This document shows, piece by piece, positions 12,498 through 27,300 of a stretch of 64,000 nt of DNA. The position numbers were made by a program, and so were the translations under genes. The DNA comes from Auanema rhodensis (Eukaryota; Nematoda; Chromadorea; Rhabditida; Rhabditidae). The notes beneath the pieces are model-generated. The model was not told the DNA's origin, ran no database searches, and saw only the letters and a list, made by a program, of their open reading frames with translations. Position 1 is the stretch's first letter. Every line of letters starts with the position of its first letter. The stretch spans positions 1-64,000 of the forward strand of contig CAXKVF010000101.1 in the NCBI GenBank assembly GCA_964057225.1. The letters run 5' to 3'.

Positions 12498-13729
12498 TCC
12501 ATATTAGTCTAAAAACAAATTTTTATTGATATTGCTTCATGGTAACCATGACTTTGAAATTTACGTGAACTTTAATTTATGCTAATTAAATGTACACGTG
12601 ATGTGCACTTGGTATGTAACTCGCTTCACGTGAAAGATAAAGAGATGCGGTTTTCAAAATTAGATTCCCCATGTCCATATTAGTCTAAAAACAAATTTTT
12701 ATTGATATTGCTTCATGGTAACCATGACTTTGAAATTTACGTGAACTTTAATTTATGCTAATTAAATGTACACGTGATGTGCACTTGGTATGTAACTCGC
12801 TTCACGTGAAAGATAAAGAGATGCGGTTTTCAAAATTAGATTCCCCATGTCCATATTAGTCTAAAAACAAATTTTTATTGATATTGGTGCATGGTAACCA
12901 TGACTTTGAAATTTACGTGAACTTTAATTTATGCTAATTAAATGTACACGTGATGTGCACTTGGTATGTAACTCGCTTCACGTGAAAGATAAAGAGATGC
13001 GGTTTTCAAAATTAGATTCCCCATGTCCATATTAGTCTAAAAACAAATTTTTATTGATATTGGTGCATGGTAACCATGACTTTGAAATTAACGTGAACTT
13101 TAATTTATGCTAATTAAATGTACACGTGATGTGCACTTGGTATGTAACTCGCTTCACGTGAAAGATAAAGAGATGCGGTTTTCAAAATTAGATTCCTCAT
13201 GTCCATATTAGTCTAAAAACAAATTTTCATTGATATTGGTGCATGGTAACCATGACTTTGAAATTTACGTGAACTTTAATTTATGCTAATTAAATGTACA
13301 CGTGATGTGCACTTGGTATGTAACTCGCTTCACGTGAAAGATAAAGAGATGCGGTTTTCAAAATTAGATTCCCCATGTCCATATTAGTCTAAAAACAAAT
13401 TTTTATTGATATTGCTTCATGGTAACCATGACTTTGAAATTTACGTGAACTTTAATTTATGCTAATTAAATGTACACGTGATGTGCACTTGGTATGTAAC
13501 TCGCTTCACGTGAAAGATAAAGAGATGCGGTTTTCAAAATTAGATTCCCCATGTCCATATTAGTCTAAAAACAAATTTTTATTGATATTGCTTCATGGTA
13601 ACCATGACTTTGAAATTTACGTGAACTTTAATTTATGCTAATTAAATGTACACGTGATGTGCACTTGGTATGTAACTCGCTTCACGTGAAAGATAAAGAG
13701 ATGCGGTTTTCAAAATTAGATTCCCCATG
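11970..13729 (+). repeat. 6-monomer-period duplication of the attaacg module
   Basis: The linked haplotype t65a, then cctcatg, then ttttcatt in the next monomer occurs at 12,034/12,172 and again at 13,090/13,228, a spacing of 1,056 bp (6 x 176). Four monomers match (11,970-12,673 and 13,026-13,729). The same haplotype recurs at 9,218, 18,194, 36,850 and 37,554, so it is an ancestral module reused by several larger duplications. Confidence 0.85.
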
Positions 13730-15313
13730 TCCATATTAGTCTAAAAACAAATTTTTATTGATATTTGTTCATGGTAACCATGACTTTGAAATTTACGTGA
13801 ACTTTAATTTATGCTAATTAAATGTACACGTGATGTGCACTTGGTATGTAACTCGCTTCACGTGAAAGATAAAGAGATGCGGTTTTCAAAATTAGATTCC
13901 CCATGTCCATATTAGTCTAAAAACAAATTTTTATTGATATTGGTTCATGGTAACCATGACTTTGAACTTTACGTGAACTTTAATTTATGCTAATTAAATG
14001 TACACGTGATGTGCACTTGGTATGTAACTCGCTTCACGTGAAAGATAAAGAGATGCGGTTTTCAAAATTAGATTCCCCATGTCCATATTAGTCTAAAAAC
14101 AAATTTTTATTAATATTGGTGCATGGTAACCATGACTTTGAATTTTACGTGAACTTTAATTTATGCTAATTAAATGTACACGTGATGTGCACTTGGTATG
14201 TAACTCGCTTCACGTGAAAGATAAAGAGATGCGGTTTTCAAAATTAGATTCCCCATGTCCATATTAGTCTAAAAACAAATTTTTATTGATATTGGTTCAT
14301 GGTAACCATGACTTTGAAATTTACGTTAACTTTAATTTATGCTAATTAAATGTACACGTGATGTGCACTTGGTATGTAACTCGCTTCACGTGAAAGATAA
14401 AGAGATGCGGTTTTCAAAATTAGATTCCCCCTGTCCATATTAGTCTAAAAACAAATTTTTATTGATATTGCTTCATGGTAACCATGACTTTGAAATTTAC
14501 GTGAACTTTAATTTATGCTAATTAAATGTACACGTGATGTGCACTTGGTATGTAACTCGCTTCACGTGAAAGATAAAGAGATGCGGTTTTCGAAATTAGA
14601 TTCCCCATGTCCATATTAGTCTAAAAACAAATTTTTATTGATATTAGTTCATGGTAACCATGACTTTGAAATTTACGTGAACTTTAATTTATGCTAATTA
14701 AATGTACACGTGATGTGCACTTGGTATGTAACTCGCTTCACGTGAAAGATAAAGAGATGCGGTTTTCAAAATTAGATTCCCCATGTCCATATTAGTCTAA
14801 AAACAAATTTTTATTGATATTGGTTCATGGTAACCATGACTTTGAATTTTACGTGAACTTTAATTTATGCTAATTAAATGTACACGTGATGTGCACTTGG
14901 TATGTAACTCGCTTCACGTGAAAGATAAAGAGATGCGGTTTTCAAAATTAGATTCCCCATGTCCATATTAGTCTAAAAACAAATTTTTATTGATATTGGT
15001 GCATGGTAACCATGACTTTGAATTTTACGTGAACTTTAATTTATGCTAATTAAATGTACACGTGATGTGCACTTGGTATGTAACTCGCTTCACGTGAAAG
15101 ATAAAGAGATGCGGTTTTCAAAATTAGATTCCCCATGTCCATATTAGTCTAAAAACAAATTTTTATTGATATTGCTTCATGGTAACCATGACTTTGAAAT
15201 TTACGTGAACTTTAATTTATGCTAATTAAATGTACACGTGATGTGCACTTGGTATGTAACTCGCTTCACGTGAAAGATAAAGAGATGCGGTTTTCAAAAT
15301 TAGATTCCCCATG
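13730..15313 (+). repeat. Sub-array linking block, mixed subtypes
   Basis: Nine monomers including g37t (13,764 region), gaacttt (a62c), attaat (g31a), a174c at 14,431, agttc and gaattttacg forms. It resembles the five-monomer module of the neighbours but I did not find an exact larger period here. It carries the private g70t change at 14,327 that destroys the first ACGTGA box. Confidence 0.7.
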
Positions 15314-18300
15314 TCCATATTAGTCTAAAAACAAATTTTTATTGATATTGGTTCATGGTAACCATGACTTTGAATTTTACGTGAACTTTAATTTATGCTA
15401 ATTAAATGTACACGTGATGTGCACTTGGTATGTAACTCGCTTCACGTGAAAGATAAAGAGATGCGGTTTTCAAAATTAGATTCCCCATGTCCATATTAGT
15501 CTAAAAACAAATTTTTATTGATATTGGTGCATGGTAACCATGACTTTGAATTTTACGTGAACTTTAATTTATGCTAATTAAATGTACACGTGATGTGCAC
15601 TTGGTATGTAACTCGCTTCACGTGAAAGATAAAGAGATGCGGTTTTCAAAATTAGATTCCCCATGTCCATATTAGTCTAAAAACAAATTTTTATTGATAT
15701 TGCTTCATGGTAACCATGACTTTGAAATTTACGTGAACTTTAATTTATGCTAATTAAATGTACACGTGATGTGCACTTGGTATGTAACTCGCTTCACGTG
15801 AAAGATAAAGAGATGCGGTTTTCAAAATTAGATTCCCCATGTCCATATTAGTCTAAAAACAAATTTTTATTAATATTGGTGCATGGTAACCATGACTTTG
15901 AATTTTACGTGAACTTTAATTTATGCTAATTAAATGTACACGTGATGTGCACTTGGTATGTAACTCGCTTCACGTGAAAGATAAAGAGATGCGGTTTTCA
16001 AAATTAGATTCCCCATGTCCATATTAGTCTAAAAACAAATTTTTATTGATATTGGTTCATGGTAACCATGACTTTGAAATTTACGTGAACTTTAATTTAT
16101 GCTAATTAAATGTACACGTGATGTGCACTTGGTATGTAACTCGCTTCACGTGAAAGATAAAGAGATGCGGTTTTCAACATTAGATTCCCCCTGTCCATAT
16201 TAGTCTAAAAACAAATTTTTATTGATATTGCTTCATGGTAACCATGACTTTGAAATTTACGTGAACTTTAATTTATGCTAATTAAATGTACACGTGATGT
16301 GCACTTGGTATGTAACTCGCTTCACGTGAAAGATAAAGAGATGCGGTTTTCAAAATTAGATTCCCCATGTCCATATTAGTCTAAAAACAAATTTTTATTG
16401 ATATTGCTTCATGGTAACCATGACTTTGAAATTTACGTGAACTTTAATTTATGCTAATTAAATGTACACGTGATGTGCACTTGGTATGTAACTCGCTTCA
16501 CGTGAAAGATAAAGAGATGCGGTTTTCAAAATTAGATTCCCCATGTCCATATTAGTCTAAAAACAAATTTTTATTGATATTGGTTCATGGTAACCATGAC
16601 TTTGAACTTTACGTGAACTTTAATTTATGCTAATTAAATGTACACGTGATGTGCACTTGGTATGTAACTCGCTTCACGTGAAAGATAAAGAGATGCGGTT
16701 TTCAAAATTAGATTCCCCATGTCCATATTAGTCTAAAAACAAATTTTTATTAATATTGGTGCATGGTAACCATGACTTTGAATTTTACGTGAACTTTAAT
16801 TTATGCTAATTAAATGTACACGTGATGTGCACTTGGTATGTAACTCGCTTCACGTGAAAGATAAAGAGATGCGGTTTTCAAAATTAGATTCCCCATGTCC
16901 ATATTAGTCTAAAAACAAATTTTTATTGATATTGGTTCATGGTAACCATGACTTTGAAATTTACGTGAACTTTAATTTATGCTAATTAAATGTACACGTG
17001 ATGTGCACTTGGTATGTAACTCGCTTCACGTGAAAGATAAAGAGATGCGGTTTTCAAAATTAGATTCCCCCTGTCCATATTAGTCTAAAAACAAATTTTT
17101 ATTGATATTGCTTCATGGTAACCATGACTTTGAAATTTACGTGAACTTTAATTTATGCTAATTAAATGTACACGTGATGTGCACTTGGTATGTAACTCGC
17201 TTCACGTGAAAGATAAAGAGATGCGGTTTTCAAAATTAGATTCCCCATGTCCATATTAGTCTAAAAACAAATTTTTATTGATATTAGTTCATGGTAACCA
17301 TGACTTTGAAATTTACGTGAACTTTAATTTATGCTAATTAAATGTACACGTGATGTGCACTTGGTATGTAACTCGCTTCACGTGAAAGATAAAGAGATGC
17401 GGTTTTCAAAATTAGATTCCCCATGTCCATATTAGTCTAAAAACAAATTTTTATTGATATTAGTTCATGGTAACCATGACTTTGAAATTTACGTGAACTT
17501 TAATTTATGCTAATTAAATGTACACGTGATGTGCACTTGGTATGTAACTCGCTTCACGTGAAAGATAAAGAGATGCGGTTTTCAAAATTAGATTCCCCAT
17601 GTCCATATTAGTCTAAAAACAAATTTTTATTGATATTGGTGCATGGTAACCATGACTTTGAATTTTACGTGAACTTTAATTTATGCTAATTAAATGTACA
17701 CGTGATGTGCACTTGGTATGTAACTCGCTTCACGTGAAAGATAAAGAGATGCGGTTTTCAAAATTAGATTCCCCATGTCCATATTAGTCTAAAAACAAAT
17801 TTTTATTGATATTGCTTCATGGTAACCATGACTTTGAAATTTACGTGAACTTTAATTTATGCTAATTAAATGTACACGTGATGTGCACTTGGTATGTAAC
17901 TCGCTTCACGTGAAAGATAAAGAGATGCGGTTTTCAAAATTAGATTCCCCATGTCCATATTAGTCTAAAAACAAATTTTTATTGATATTGGTGCATGGTA
18001 ACCATGACTTTGAAATTTACGTGAACTTTAATTTATGCTAATTAAATGTACACGTGATGTGCACTTGGTATGTAACTCGCTTCACGTGAAAGATAAAGAG
18101 ATGCGGTTTTCAAAATTAGATTCCCCATGTCCATATTAGTCTAAAAACAAATTTTTATTGATATTGGTGCATGGTAACCATGACTTTGAAATTAACGTGA
18201 ACTTTAATTTATGCTAATTAAATGTACACGTGATGTGCACTTGGTATGTAACTCGCTTCACGTGAAAGATAAAGAGATGCGGTTTTCAAAATTAGATTCC

Positions 18301-21300
18301 TCATGTCCATATTAGTCTAAAAACAAATTTTCATTGATATTGGTGCATGGTAACCATGACTTTGAAATTTACGTGAACTTTAATTTATGCTAATTAAATG
18401 TACACGTGATGTGCACTTGGTATGTAACTCGCTTCACGTGAAAGATAAAGAGATGCGGTTTTCAAAATTAGATTCCCCATGTCCATATTAGTCTAAAAAC
18501 AAATTTTTATTGATATTGCTTCATGGTAACCATGACTTTGAAATTTACGTGAACTTTAATTTATGCTAATTAAATGTACACGTGATGTGCACTTGGTATG
18601 TAACTCGCTTCACGTGAAAGATAAAGAGATGCGGTTTTCAAAATTAGATTCCCCATGTCCATATTAGTCTAAAAACAAATTTTTATTGATATTGCTTCAT
18701 GGTAACCATGACTTTGAAATTTACGTGAACTTTAATTTATGCTAATTAAATGTACACGTGATGTGCACTTGGTATGTAACTCGCTTCACGTGAAAGATAA
18801 AGAGATGCGGTTTTCAAAATTAGATTCCCCATGTCCATATTAGTCTAAAAACAAATTTTTATTGATATTGCTTCATGGTAACCATGACTTTGAAATTTAC
18901 GTGAACTTTAATTTATGCTAATTAAATGTACACGTGATGTGCACTTGGTATGTAACTCGCTTCACGTGAAAGATAAAGAGATGCGGTTTTCAAAATTAGA
19001 TTCCCCATGTCCATATTAGTCTAAAAACAAATTTTTATTGATATTGGTTCATGGTAACCATGACTTTGAACTTTACGTGAACTTTAATTTATGCTAATTA
19101 AAAGTACACGTGATGTGCACTTGGTATGTAACTCGCTTCACGTGAAAGATAAAGAGATGCGGTTTTCAAAATTAGATTCCCCATGTCCATATTAGTCTAA
19201 AAACAAATTTTTATTAATATTGGTGCATGGTAACCATGACTTTGAATTTTACGTGAACTTTAATTTATGCTAATTAAATGTACACGTGATGTGCACTTGG
19301 TATGTAACTCGCTTCACGTGAAAGATAAAGAGATGCGGTTTTCAAAATTAGATTCCCCATGTCCATATTAGTCTAAAAACAAATTTTTATTGATATTGGT
19401 TCATGGTAACCATGACTTTGAAATTTACGTGAACTTTAATTTATGCTAATTAAATGTACACGTGATGTGCACTTGGTATGTAACTCGCTTCACGTGAAAG
19501 ATAAAGAGATGCGGTTTTCAAAATTAGATTCCCCCTGTCCATATTAGTCTAAAAACAAATTTTTATTGATATTGCTTCATGGTAACCATGACTTTGAAAT
19601 TTACGTGAACTTTAATTTATGCTAATTAAATGTACACGTGATGTGCACTTGGTATGTAACTCGCTTCACGTGAAAGATAAAGAGATGCGGTTTTCAAAAT
19701 TAGATTCCCCATGTCCATATTAGTCTAAAAACAAATTTTTATTGATATTAGTTCATGGTAACCATGACTTTGAAATTTACGTGAACTTTAATTTATGCTA
19801 ATTAAATGTACACGTGATGTGCACTTGGTATGTAACTCGCTTCACGTGAAAGATAAAGAGATGCGGTTTTCAAAATTAGATTCCCCATGTCCATATTAGT
19901 CTAAAAACAAATTTTTATTGATATTGGTTCATGGTAACCATGACTTTGAATTTTACGTGAACTTTAATTTATGCTAATTAAATGTACACGTGATGTGCAC
20001 TTGGTATGTAACTCGCTTCACGTGAAAGATAAAGAGATGCGGTTTTCAAAATTAGATTCCCCATGTCCATATTAGTCTAAAAACAAATTTTTATTGATAT
20101 TAGTTCATGGTAACCATGACTTTGAAATTTACGTGAACTTTAATTTATGCTAATTAAATGTACACGTGATGTGCACTTGGTATGTAACTCGCTTCACGTG
20201 AAAGATAAAGAGATGCGGTTTTCAAAATTAGATTCCCCATGTCCATATTAATCTAAAAACAAATTTTTATTGATATTGGTTCATGGTAACCATGACTTTG
20301 AAATTTACGTGAACTTTAATTTATGCTAATTAAATGTACACGTGATGTGCACTTGGTATGTAACTCGCTTCACGTGAAAGATAAAGAGATGCGGTTTTCA
20401 AAATTAGATTCCCCATGTCCATATTAGTCTAAAAACAAATTTTTATTGATATTGGTTCATGGTAACCATAACTTTGAAATTTACGTGAACTTTAATTTAT
20501 GCTAATTAAATGTACACGTGATGTGCACTTGGTATGTAACTCGCTTCACGTGAAAGATAAAGAGATGCGGTTTTCAAAATTAGATTCCCCATGTCCATAT
20601 TAGTCTAAAAACAAATTTTTATTGATATTGGTTCATGGTAACCATGACTTTGAAATTTACGTGAACTTTAATTTATGCTAATTAAATGTACACGTGATGT
20701 GCACTTGGTATGTAACTCGCTTCACGTGAAAGATAAAGAGATGCGGTTTTCAAAATTAGATTCCCCATGTCCATATTAGTCTAAAAACTAATTTTTATCG
20801 ATATTGGTTCATGGTAACCATGACTTTGAAATTTACGTGAACTTTAATTTATGCTAATTAAATGTACACGTGATGTGCACTTGGTATGTAACTCGCTTCA
20901 CGTGAAAGATAAAGAGATGCGGTTTTCAAAATTAGATTCCCCATGTCCATATTAGTCTAAAAACAAATTTTTATTGATATTGGTTCATGGTAACCATGAC
21001 TTTGAAATTTACGTGAACTTTAATTTATGCTAATTAAATGTACACGTGATGTGCACTTGGTATGTAACTCGCTTCACGTGAAAGATAAAGAGATGCGGTT
21101 TACAAAATTAGATTCTCCATGTCCATATTAGTCTAAAAACAAATTTTTATTGATATTGGTTCATGGTAACCATGACTTTGAAATTTACGTGAACTTTAAT
21201 TTATGCTAATTAAATGTACACGTGATGTGCACTTGGTATGTAACTCGCTTCACGTGAAAGATAAAGAAATGCGGTTTTCAAAATTAGATTCCCCATGTCC

Positions 21301-24300
21301 ATATTAGTCTAAAAACAAATTTTTATTGATATTGGTTCATGGTAACCATGACTTTGAATTTAACGTGAACTTTAATTTATGCTAATTAAATGTACACGTG
21401 ATGTGCACTTGGTATGTAACTCGCTTCACGTGAAAGATAAAGAGATGCGGTTTTCAAAATTAGATTCCCCATGTCCATATTAGTCTAAAAACAAATTTTT
21501 ATTGATATTGGTGCATGGTAACCATGACTTTGAAATTTACGTGAACTTTAATTTATGCTAATTAAATGTACACGTGATGTGCACTTGGTATGTAACTCGC
21601 TTCACGTGAAAGATGAAGAGATGCGGTTTTCAAAATTAGATTCCCCATGTCCATATTAGTCTAAAAACAAATTTTTATTGATATTGGTTCATGGTAACCA
21701 TGACTTTGAAATTTACGTGAACTTTAATTTATGCTAATTAAATGTACACGTGATGTGCACTTGGTATGTAACTCGCTTCACGTGAAAGATAAAGAGATGC
21801 GGTTTTCAAAATTAGATTCCCCATGTCCATATTAGTCTAAAAACAAATTTTTATTGATATTGGTTCATGGTAACCATGACTTTGAAATTTACGTGAACTT
21901 TAATTTATGCTAATTAAATGTACACGTGATGTGCACTTGGTATGTAACTCGCTTCACGTGAAAGATAAAGAGATGCGGTTCTCAAAATTAGATTCACCAT
22001 GTCCATATTAGTCTAAAAACAAATTTTTATTGATATTGGTTCATGGTAACCATGACTTTGAATTTAACGTGAACTTTAATTTATGCTAATTAAATGTACA
22101 CGTGATGTGCACTTGGTATGTAACTCGCTTCACGTGAAAGATAAAGAGATGCGGTTTTCAAAATTAGATTCCCCATGTCCATATTAGTCTAAAAACAAAT
22201 TTTTATTGATATTGGTGCATGGTAACCATGACTTTGAAATTTACGTGAACTTTAATTTATGCTAATTAAATGTACACGTGATGTGCACTTGGTATGTAAC
22301 TCGCTTCACGTGGAAGATAAAGAGATGCGGTTTTCAAAATTAGATTCCCCATGTCCATATTAGTCTAAAAACAAATTTTTATTGATATTGGTTCATGGTA
22401 ACCATGACTTTGAAATTTACGTGAACTTTAATTTATGCTAATTAAATGTACACGTGATGTGCACTTGGTATGTAACTCGCTTCACGTGAAAGATAAAGAG
22501 ATGCGGTTTTCAAAATTAGATTCCCCATGTCCATATTAGTCTAAAAACAAATTTTTATTGATATTGGTTCATGGTAACCATGACTTTGAAATTTACGTGA
22601 ACTTTAATTTATGCTAATTAAATGTACACGTGATGTGCACTTGGTATGTAACTCGCTTCACGTGAAAGATAAAGAGATGCGGTTTTCAAAATTAGATTCC
22701 CCATGTCCATATTAGTCTAAAAACAAATTTTTATTGATACTAGTTTATGGTAACCAAGACTTTGAAATATACGTGAACTTTAATTTATGCTAATTAAATG
22801 TACACGTGATGTGCACTTGGTATGTAACTCGCTTCACGTGAAAGATAAAGAGATGCGGTTTTCAAAATTAGATTCCCCATGTCCATATTAGTCTAAAAAC
22901 AAATTTTTATTGATATTGGTTCATGGTAACCATGACTTTGAAATTTACGTGAACTTTAATTAATGCTAATTAAATGTACACGTGATGTGCACTTGGTATG
23001 TAACTCGCTTCACGTGAAAGATAAAGAGATGCGGTTTTCAAAATTAGATTCCCCATGTCCATTTTAGTCTAAAAACAAATTTTTATTGATATTGGTTCAT
23101 GGTAACCATGACTTTGAAATTTACGTGAACTTTAATTTATGCTAATTAAATGTACACGTGATGTGCACTTGGTATGTAACTCGCTTCACGTGAAAGATAA
23201 AGAGATGCGGTTTTCAAAATTAGATTCACCATGTCCATATTAGTCTAAAAACAAATTTTTATTGATATTGGTTCATGGTAACCATGACTTTGAAATTTAC
23301 GTGAACTTTAATTTATGCTAATTAAATGTACACGTGATGTGCACTTGGTATGTAACTCGCTTCACGTGAAAGATAAAGAGATGCGGTTTTCAAAATTAGA
23401 TTCCCCATGTCCATATTAGTCTAAAAACAAATTTTTATTGATATTGGTGCATGGTAACCATGACTTTGAAATTTACGTGAACTTTAATTTATGCTAATTA
23501 AATGTACACGTGATGTGCACTTGGTATGTAACTCGCTTCACGTGAAAGATAAAGAGATGCGGTTTTCAAAATTAGATTCCCCATGTCCATATTAGTCTAA
23601 AAACAAATTTTTATTAATATTGGTTCATGGTAACCATGACTTTGAAATTTACGTGAACTTTAATTTATGCTAATTAAATGTACACGTGATGTGCACTTGG
23701 TATGTAACTCGCTTCACGTGAAAGATAAAGAGATGCGGTTTTCAAAATTAGATTCCCCATGTCCATATTAGTCTAAAAACAAATTTTTATTGATATTGGT
23801 GCATGGTAACCATGACTTTGAAATTTACGTGAACTTTAATTTATGCTAATTAAATGTACACGTGATGTGCACTTGGTATGTAACTCGCTTCACGTGAAAG
23901 ATAAAGAGATGCGGTTTTCAAAATTAGATTCCCCATGTCCATATTAGTCTAAAAACAAATTTTTATTGATATTGGTGCATGGTAACCATGACTTTGAAAT
24001 TTACGTGAACTTTAATTTATGCTAATTAAATGTACACGTGATGTGCACTTGGTATGTAACTCGCTTCACGTGAAAGATGAAGAGATGCGGTTTTCAAAAT
24101 TAGATTCCCCATGTCCATATTAGTCTAAAAACAAATTTGTATTGATATTGGTGCATGGTAACCATGACTTTGAAATTTACGTGAACTTTAATTTATGCTA
24201 ATTAAATGTACACGTGATGTGCACTTGGTATGTAACTCGCTTCACGTGAAAGATAAAGAGATGCGGTTTTCAAAATTAGATTCCCCATGTCCATATTAGT

Positions 24301-27300
24301 CTAAAAACAAATTTTTATTGATATTGGTGCATGGTAACCATGACTTTGAAATTTACGTGAACTTTAATTTATGCTAATTAAATGTACACGTGATGTGCAC
24401 TTGGTATGTAACTCGCTTCACGTGAAAGATAAAGAGATGCGGTTTTCAAAATTAGATTCCCCATGTCCATATTAGTCTAAAAACAAATTTTTATTGATAT
24501 TGGTTCATGGTAACCATGACTTTGAAATTTACGTGAACTTTAATTTATGCTAATTAAATGTACACGTGATGTGCACTTGGTATGTAACTCGCTTCACGTG
24601 AAAGATAAAGAGATGCGGCTTTCAAAATTAGATTCACCATGTCCATATTAGTCTAAAAACAAATTTTTATTGATATTGGTTCATGGTAACCATGACTTTG
24701 AATTTAACGTGAACTTTAATTTATGCTAATTAAATGTACACGTGATGTGCACTTGGTATGTAACTCGCTTCACGTGAAAGATAAAGAGATGCGGTTTTCA
24801 AAATTAGATTCCCCATGTCCATATTAGTCTAAAAACAAATTTTTATTGATATTGGTGCATGGTAACCATGACTTTGAAATTTACGTGAACTTTAATTTAT
24901 GCTAATTAAATGTACACGTGATGTGCACTTGGTATGTAACTCGCTTCACGTGAAAGATAAAGAGATGCGGTTTTCAAAATTAGATTCCCCATGTCCATAT
25001 TAGTCTAAAAACAAATTTTTATTGATATTGGTGCATGGTAACCATGACTTTGAAATTTACGTGAACTTTAATTTATGCTAATTAAATGTACACGTGATGT
25101 GCACTTGGTATGTAACTCGCTTCACGTGAAAGATAAAGAGATGCGGTTTTCAAAATTAGATTCCCCATGTCCATATTAGTCTAAAAACAAATTTTTATTG
25201 ATATTGGTTCATGGTAACCATGACTTTGAAATTTACGTGAACTTTAATTTATGCTAATTAAATGTACACGTGATGTGCACTTGGTATGTAACTCGCTTCA
25301 CGTGAAAGATAAAGAGATGCGGTTTTCAAAATTAGATTCCCCATGTCCATATTAGTCTAAAAACAAATTTTTATTGATATTGGTTCATGGTAACCATGAC
25401 TTTGAAATTTACGTGAACTTTAAATTATGCTAATTAAATGTACACGTGATGTGCACTTGGTATGTAACTCGCTTCACGTGAAAGATAAAGAGATGCGGTT
25501 TTTAAAATTAGATTCCCCATGTCCATATTAGTCTAAAAACAAATTTTTATTGATATTGGTTCATGGTAACCATGACTTTGAAATTTACGTGAACTTTAAT
25601 TTATGCTAATTAAATGTACACGTGATGTGCACTTGGTATGTAACTCGCTTCACGTGAAAGATAAAGAGATGCTGTTTTCAAAATTAGATTCCCCATGTCC
25701 ATATTAGTCTAAAAACAAATTTTAATTGATATTGGTGCATGGTAACCATGACTTTGAAATTTACGTGAACTTTAATTTATGCTAATTAAATGTACACGTG
25801 ATGTGCACTTGGTATGTAACTCGCTTCACGTGAAAGATGAAGAGATGCGGTTTTCAAAATTAGATTCCCCATGTCCATATTAGTCTAAAAACAAATTTTT
25901 ATTGATATTGGTTCATGGTAACCATGACTTTGAAATTTACGTGAACTTTAATTTATGCTAATTAAATGTACACGTGATGTGCACTTGGTATGTAACTCGC
26001 TTCACGTGAAAGATAAAGAGATGCGGTTTTCAAAATTAGATTCCCCATGTCCATATTAGTCTAAAAACAAATTTTTATTGATATTGGTTCATGGTAACCA
26101 TGACTTTGAAATTTACGTGAACTTTAATTTATGCTAATTAAATGTACACGTGATGTGCACTTGGTATGTAACTCGCTTCACGTGAAAGATAAAGAGATGC
26201 GGTTTTCAAAATTAGATTCACCATGTCCATATTAGTCTAAAAACAAATTTTTATTGATATTGGTTCATGGTAACCATGACTTTGAATTTAACGTGAACTT
26301 TAATTTATGCTAGTTAAATGTACACGTGATGTGCACTTGGTATGTAACTCGCTTCACGTGAAAGATAAAGAGATGCGGTTTTCAAAATTAGATTCCCCAT
26401 GTCCATATTAGTCTAAAAACAAATTTTTATTGATATTGGTGCATGGTAACCATGACTTTGAAATTTACGTGAACTTTAATTTATGCTAATTAAATGTACA
26501 CGTGATGTGCACTTGGTATGTAACTCGCTTCACGTGAAAGATAAAGAGATGCGGTTTTCAAAATTAGATTCCCCATGTCCATATTAGTCTAAAAACAAAT
26601 TTTTATTGATATTGGTGCATGGTAACCATGACTTTGAAATTTACGTGAACTTTAATTTATGCTAATTAAATGTACACGTGATGTGCACTTGGTATGTAAC
26701 TCGCTTCACGTGAAAGATAAAGAGATGCGGTTTTCAAAATTAGATTCCCCATGTCCATATTAGTCTAAAAACAAATTTTTATTGATATTGGTTCATGGTA
26801 ACCATGACTTTGAAATTTACGTGAACTTTAATTTATGCTAATTAAATGTACACGTGATGTGCACTTGGTATGTAACTCGCTTCACGTGAAAGATAAAGAG
26901 ATGCGGTTTTCAAAAGTAGATTCCCCATGTCCATATTAGTCTAAAAACAAATTTTTATTGATATTGGTTCATGGTAACCATGACTTTGAAATTTACGTGA
27001 ACTTTAATTTATGCTAATTAAATGTACACGTGATGTGCACTTGGTATGTAACTCGCTTCACGTGAAAGATAAAGAGATGCGGTTTTCAAAATTAGATTCA
27101 CCATGTCCATATTAGTCTAAAAACAAATTTTTATTGATATTGGTTCATGGTAACCATGACTTTGAATTTAACGTGAACTTTAATTTATGCTAATTAAATG
27201 TACACGTGATGTGCACTTGGTATGTAACTCGCTTCACGTGAAAGATAAAGAGATGCGGTTTTCAAAATTAGATTCCCCATGTCCATATTAGTCTAAAAAC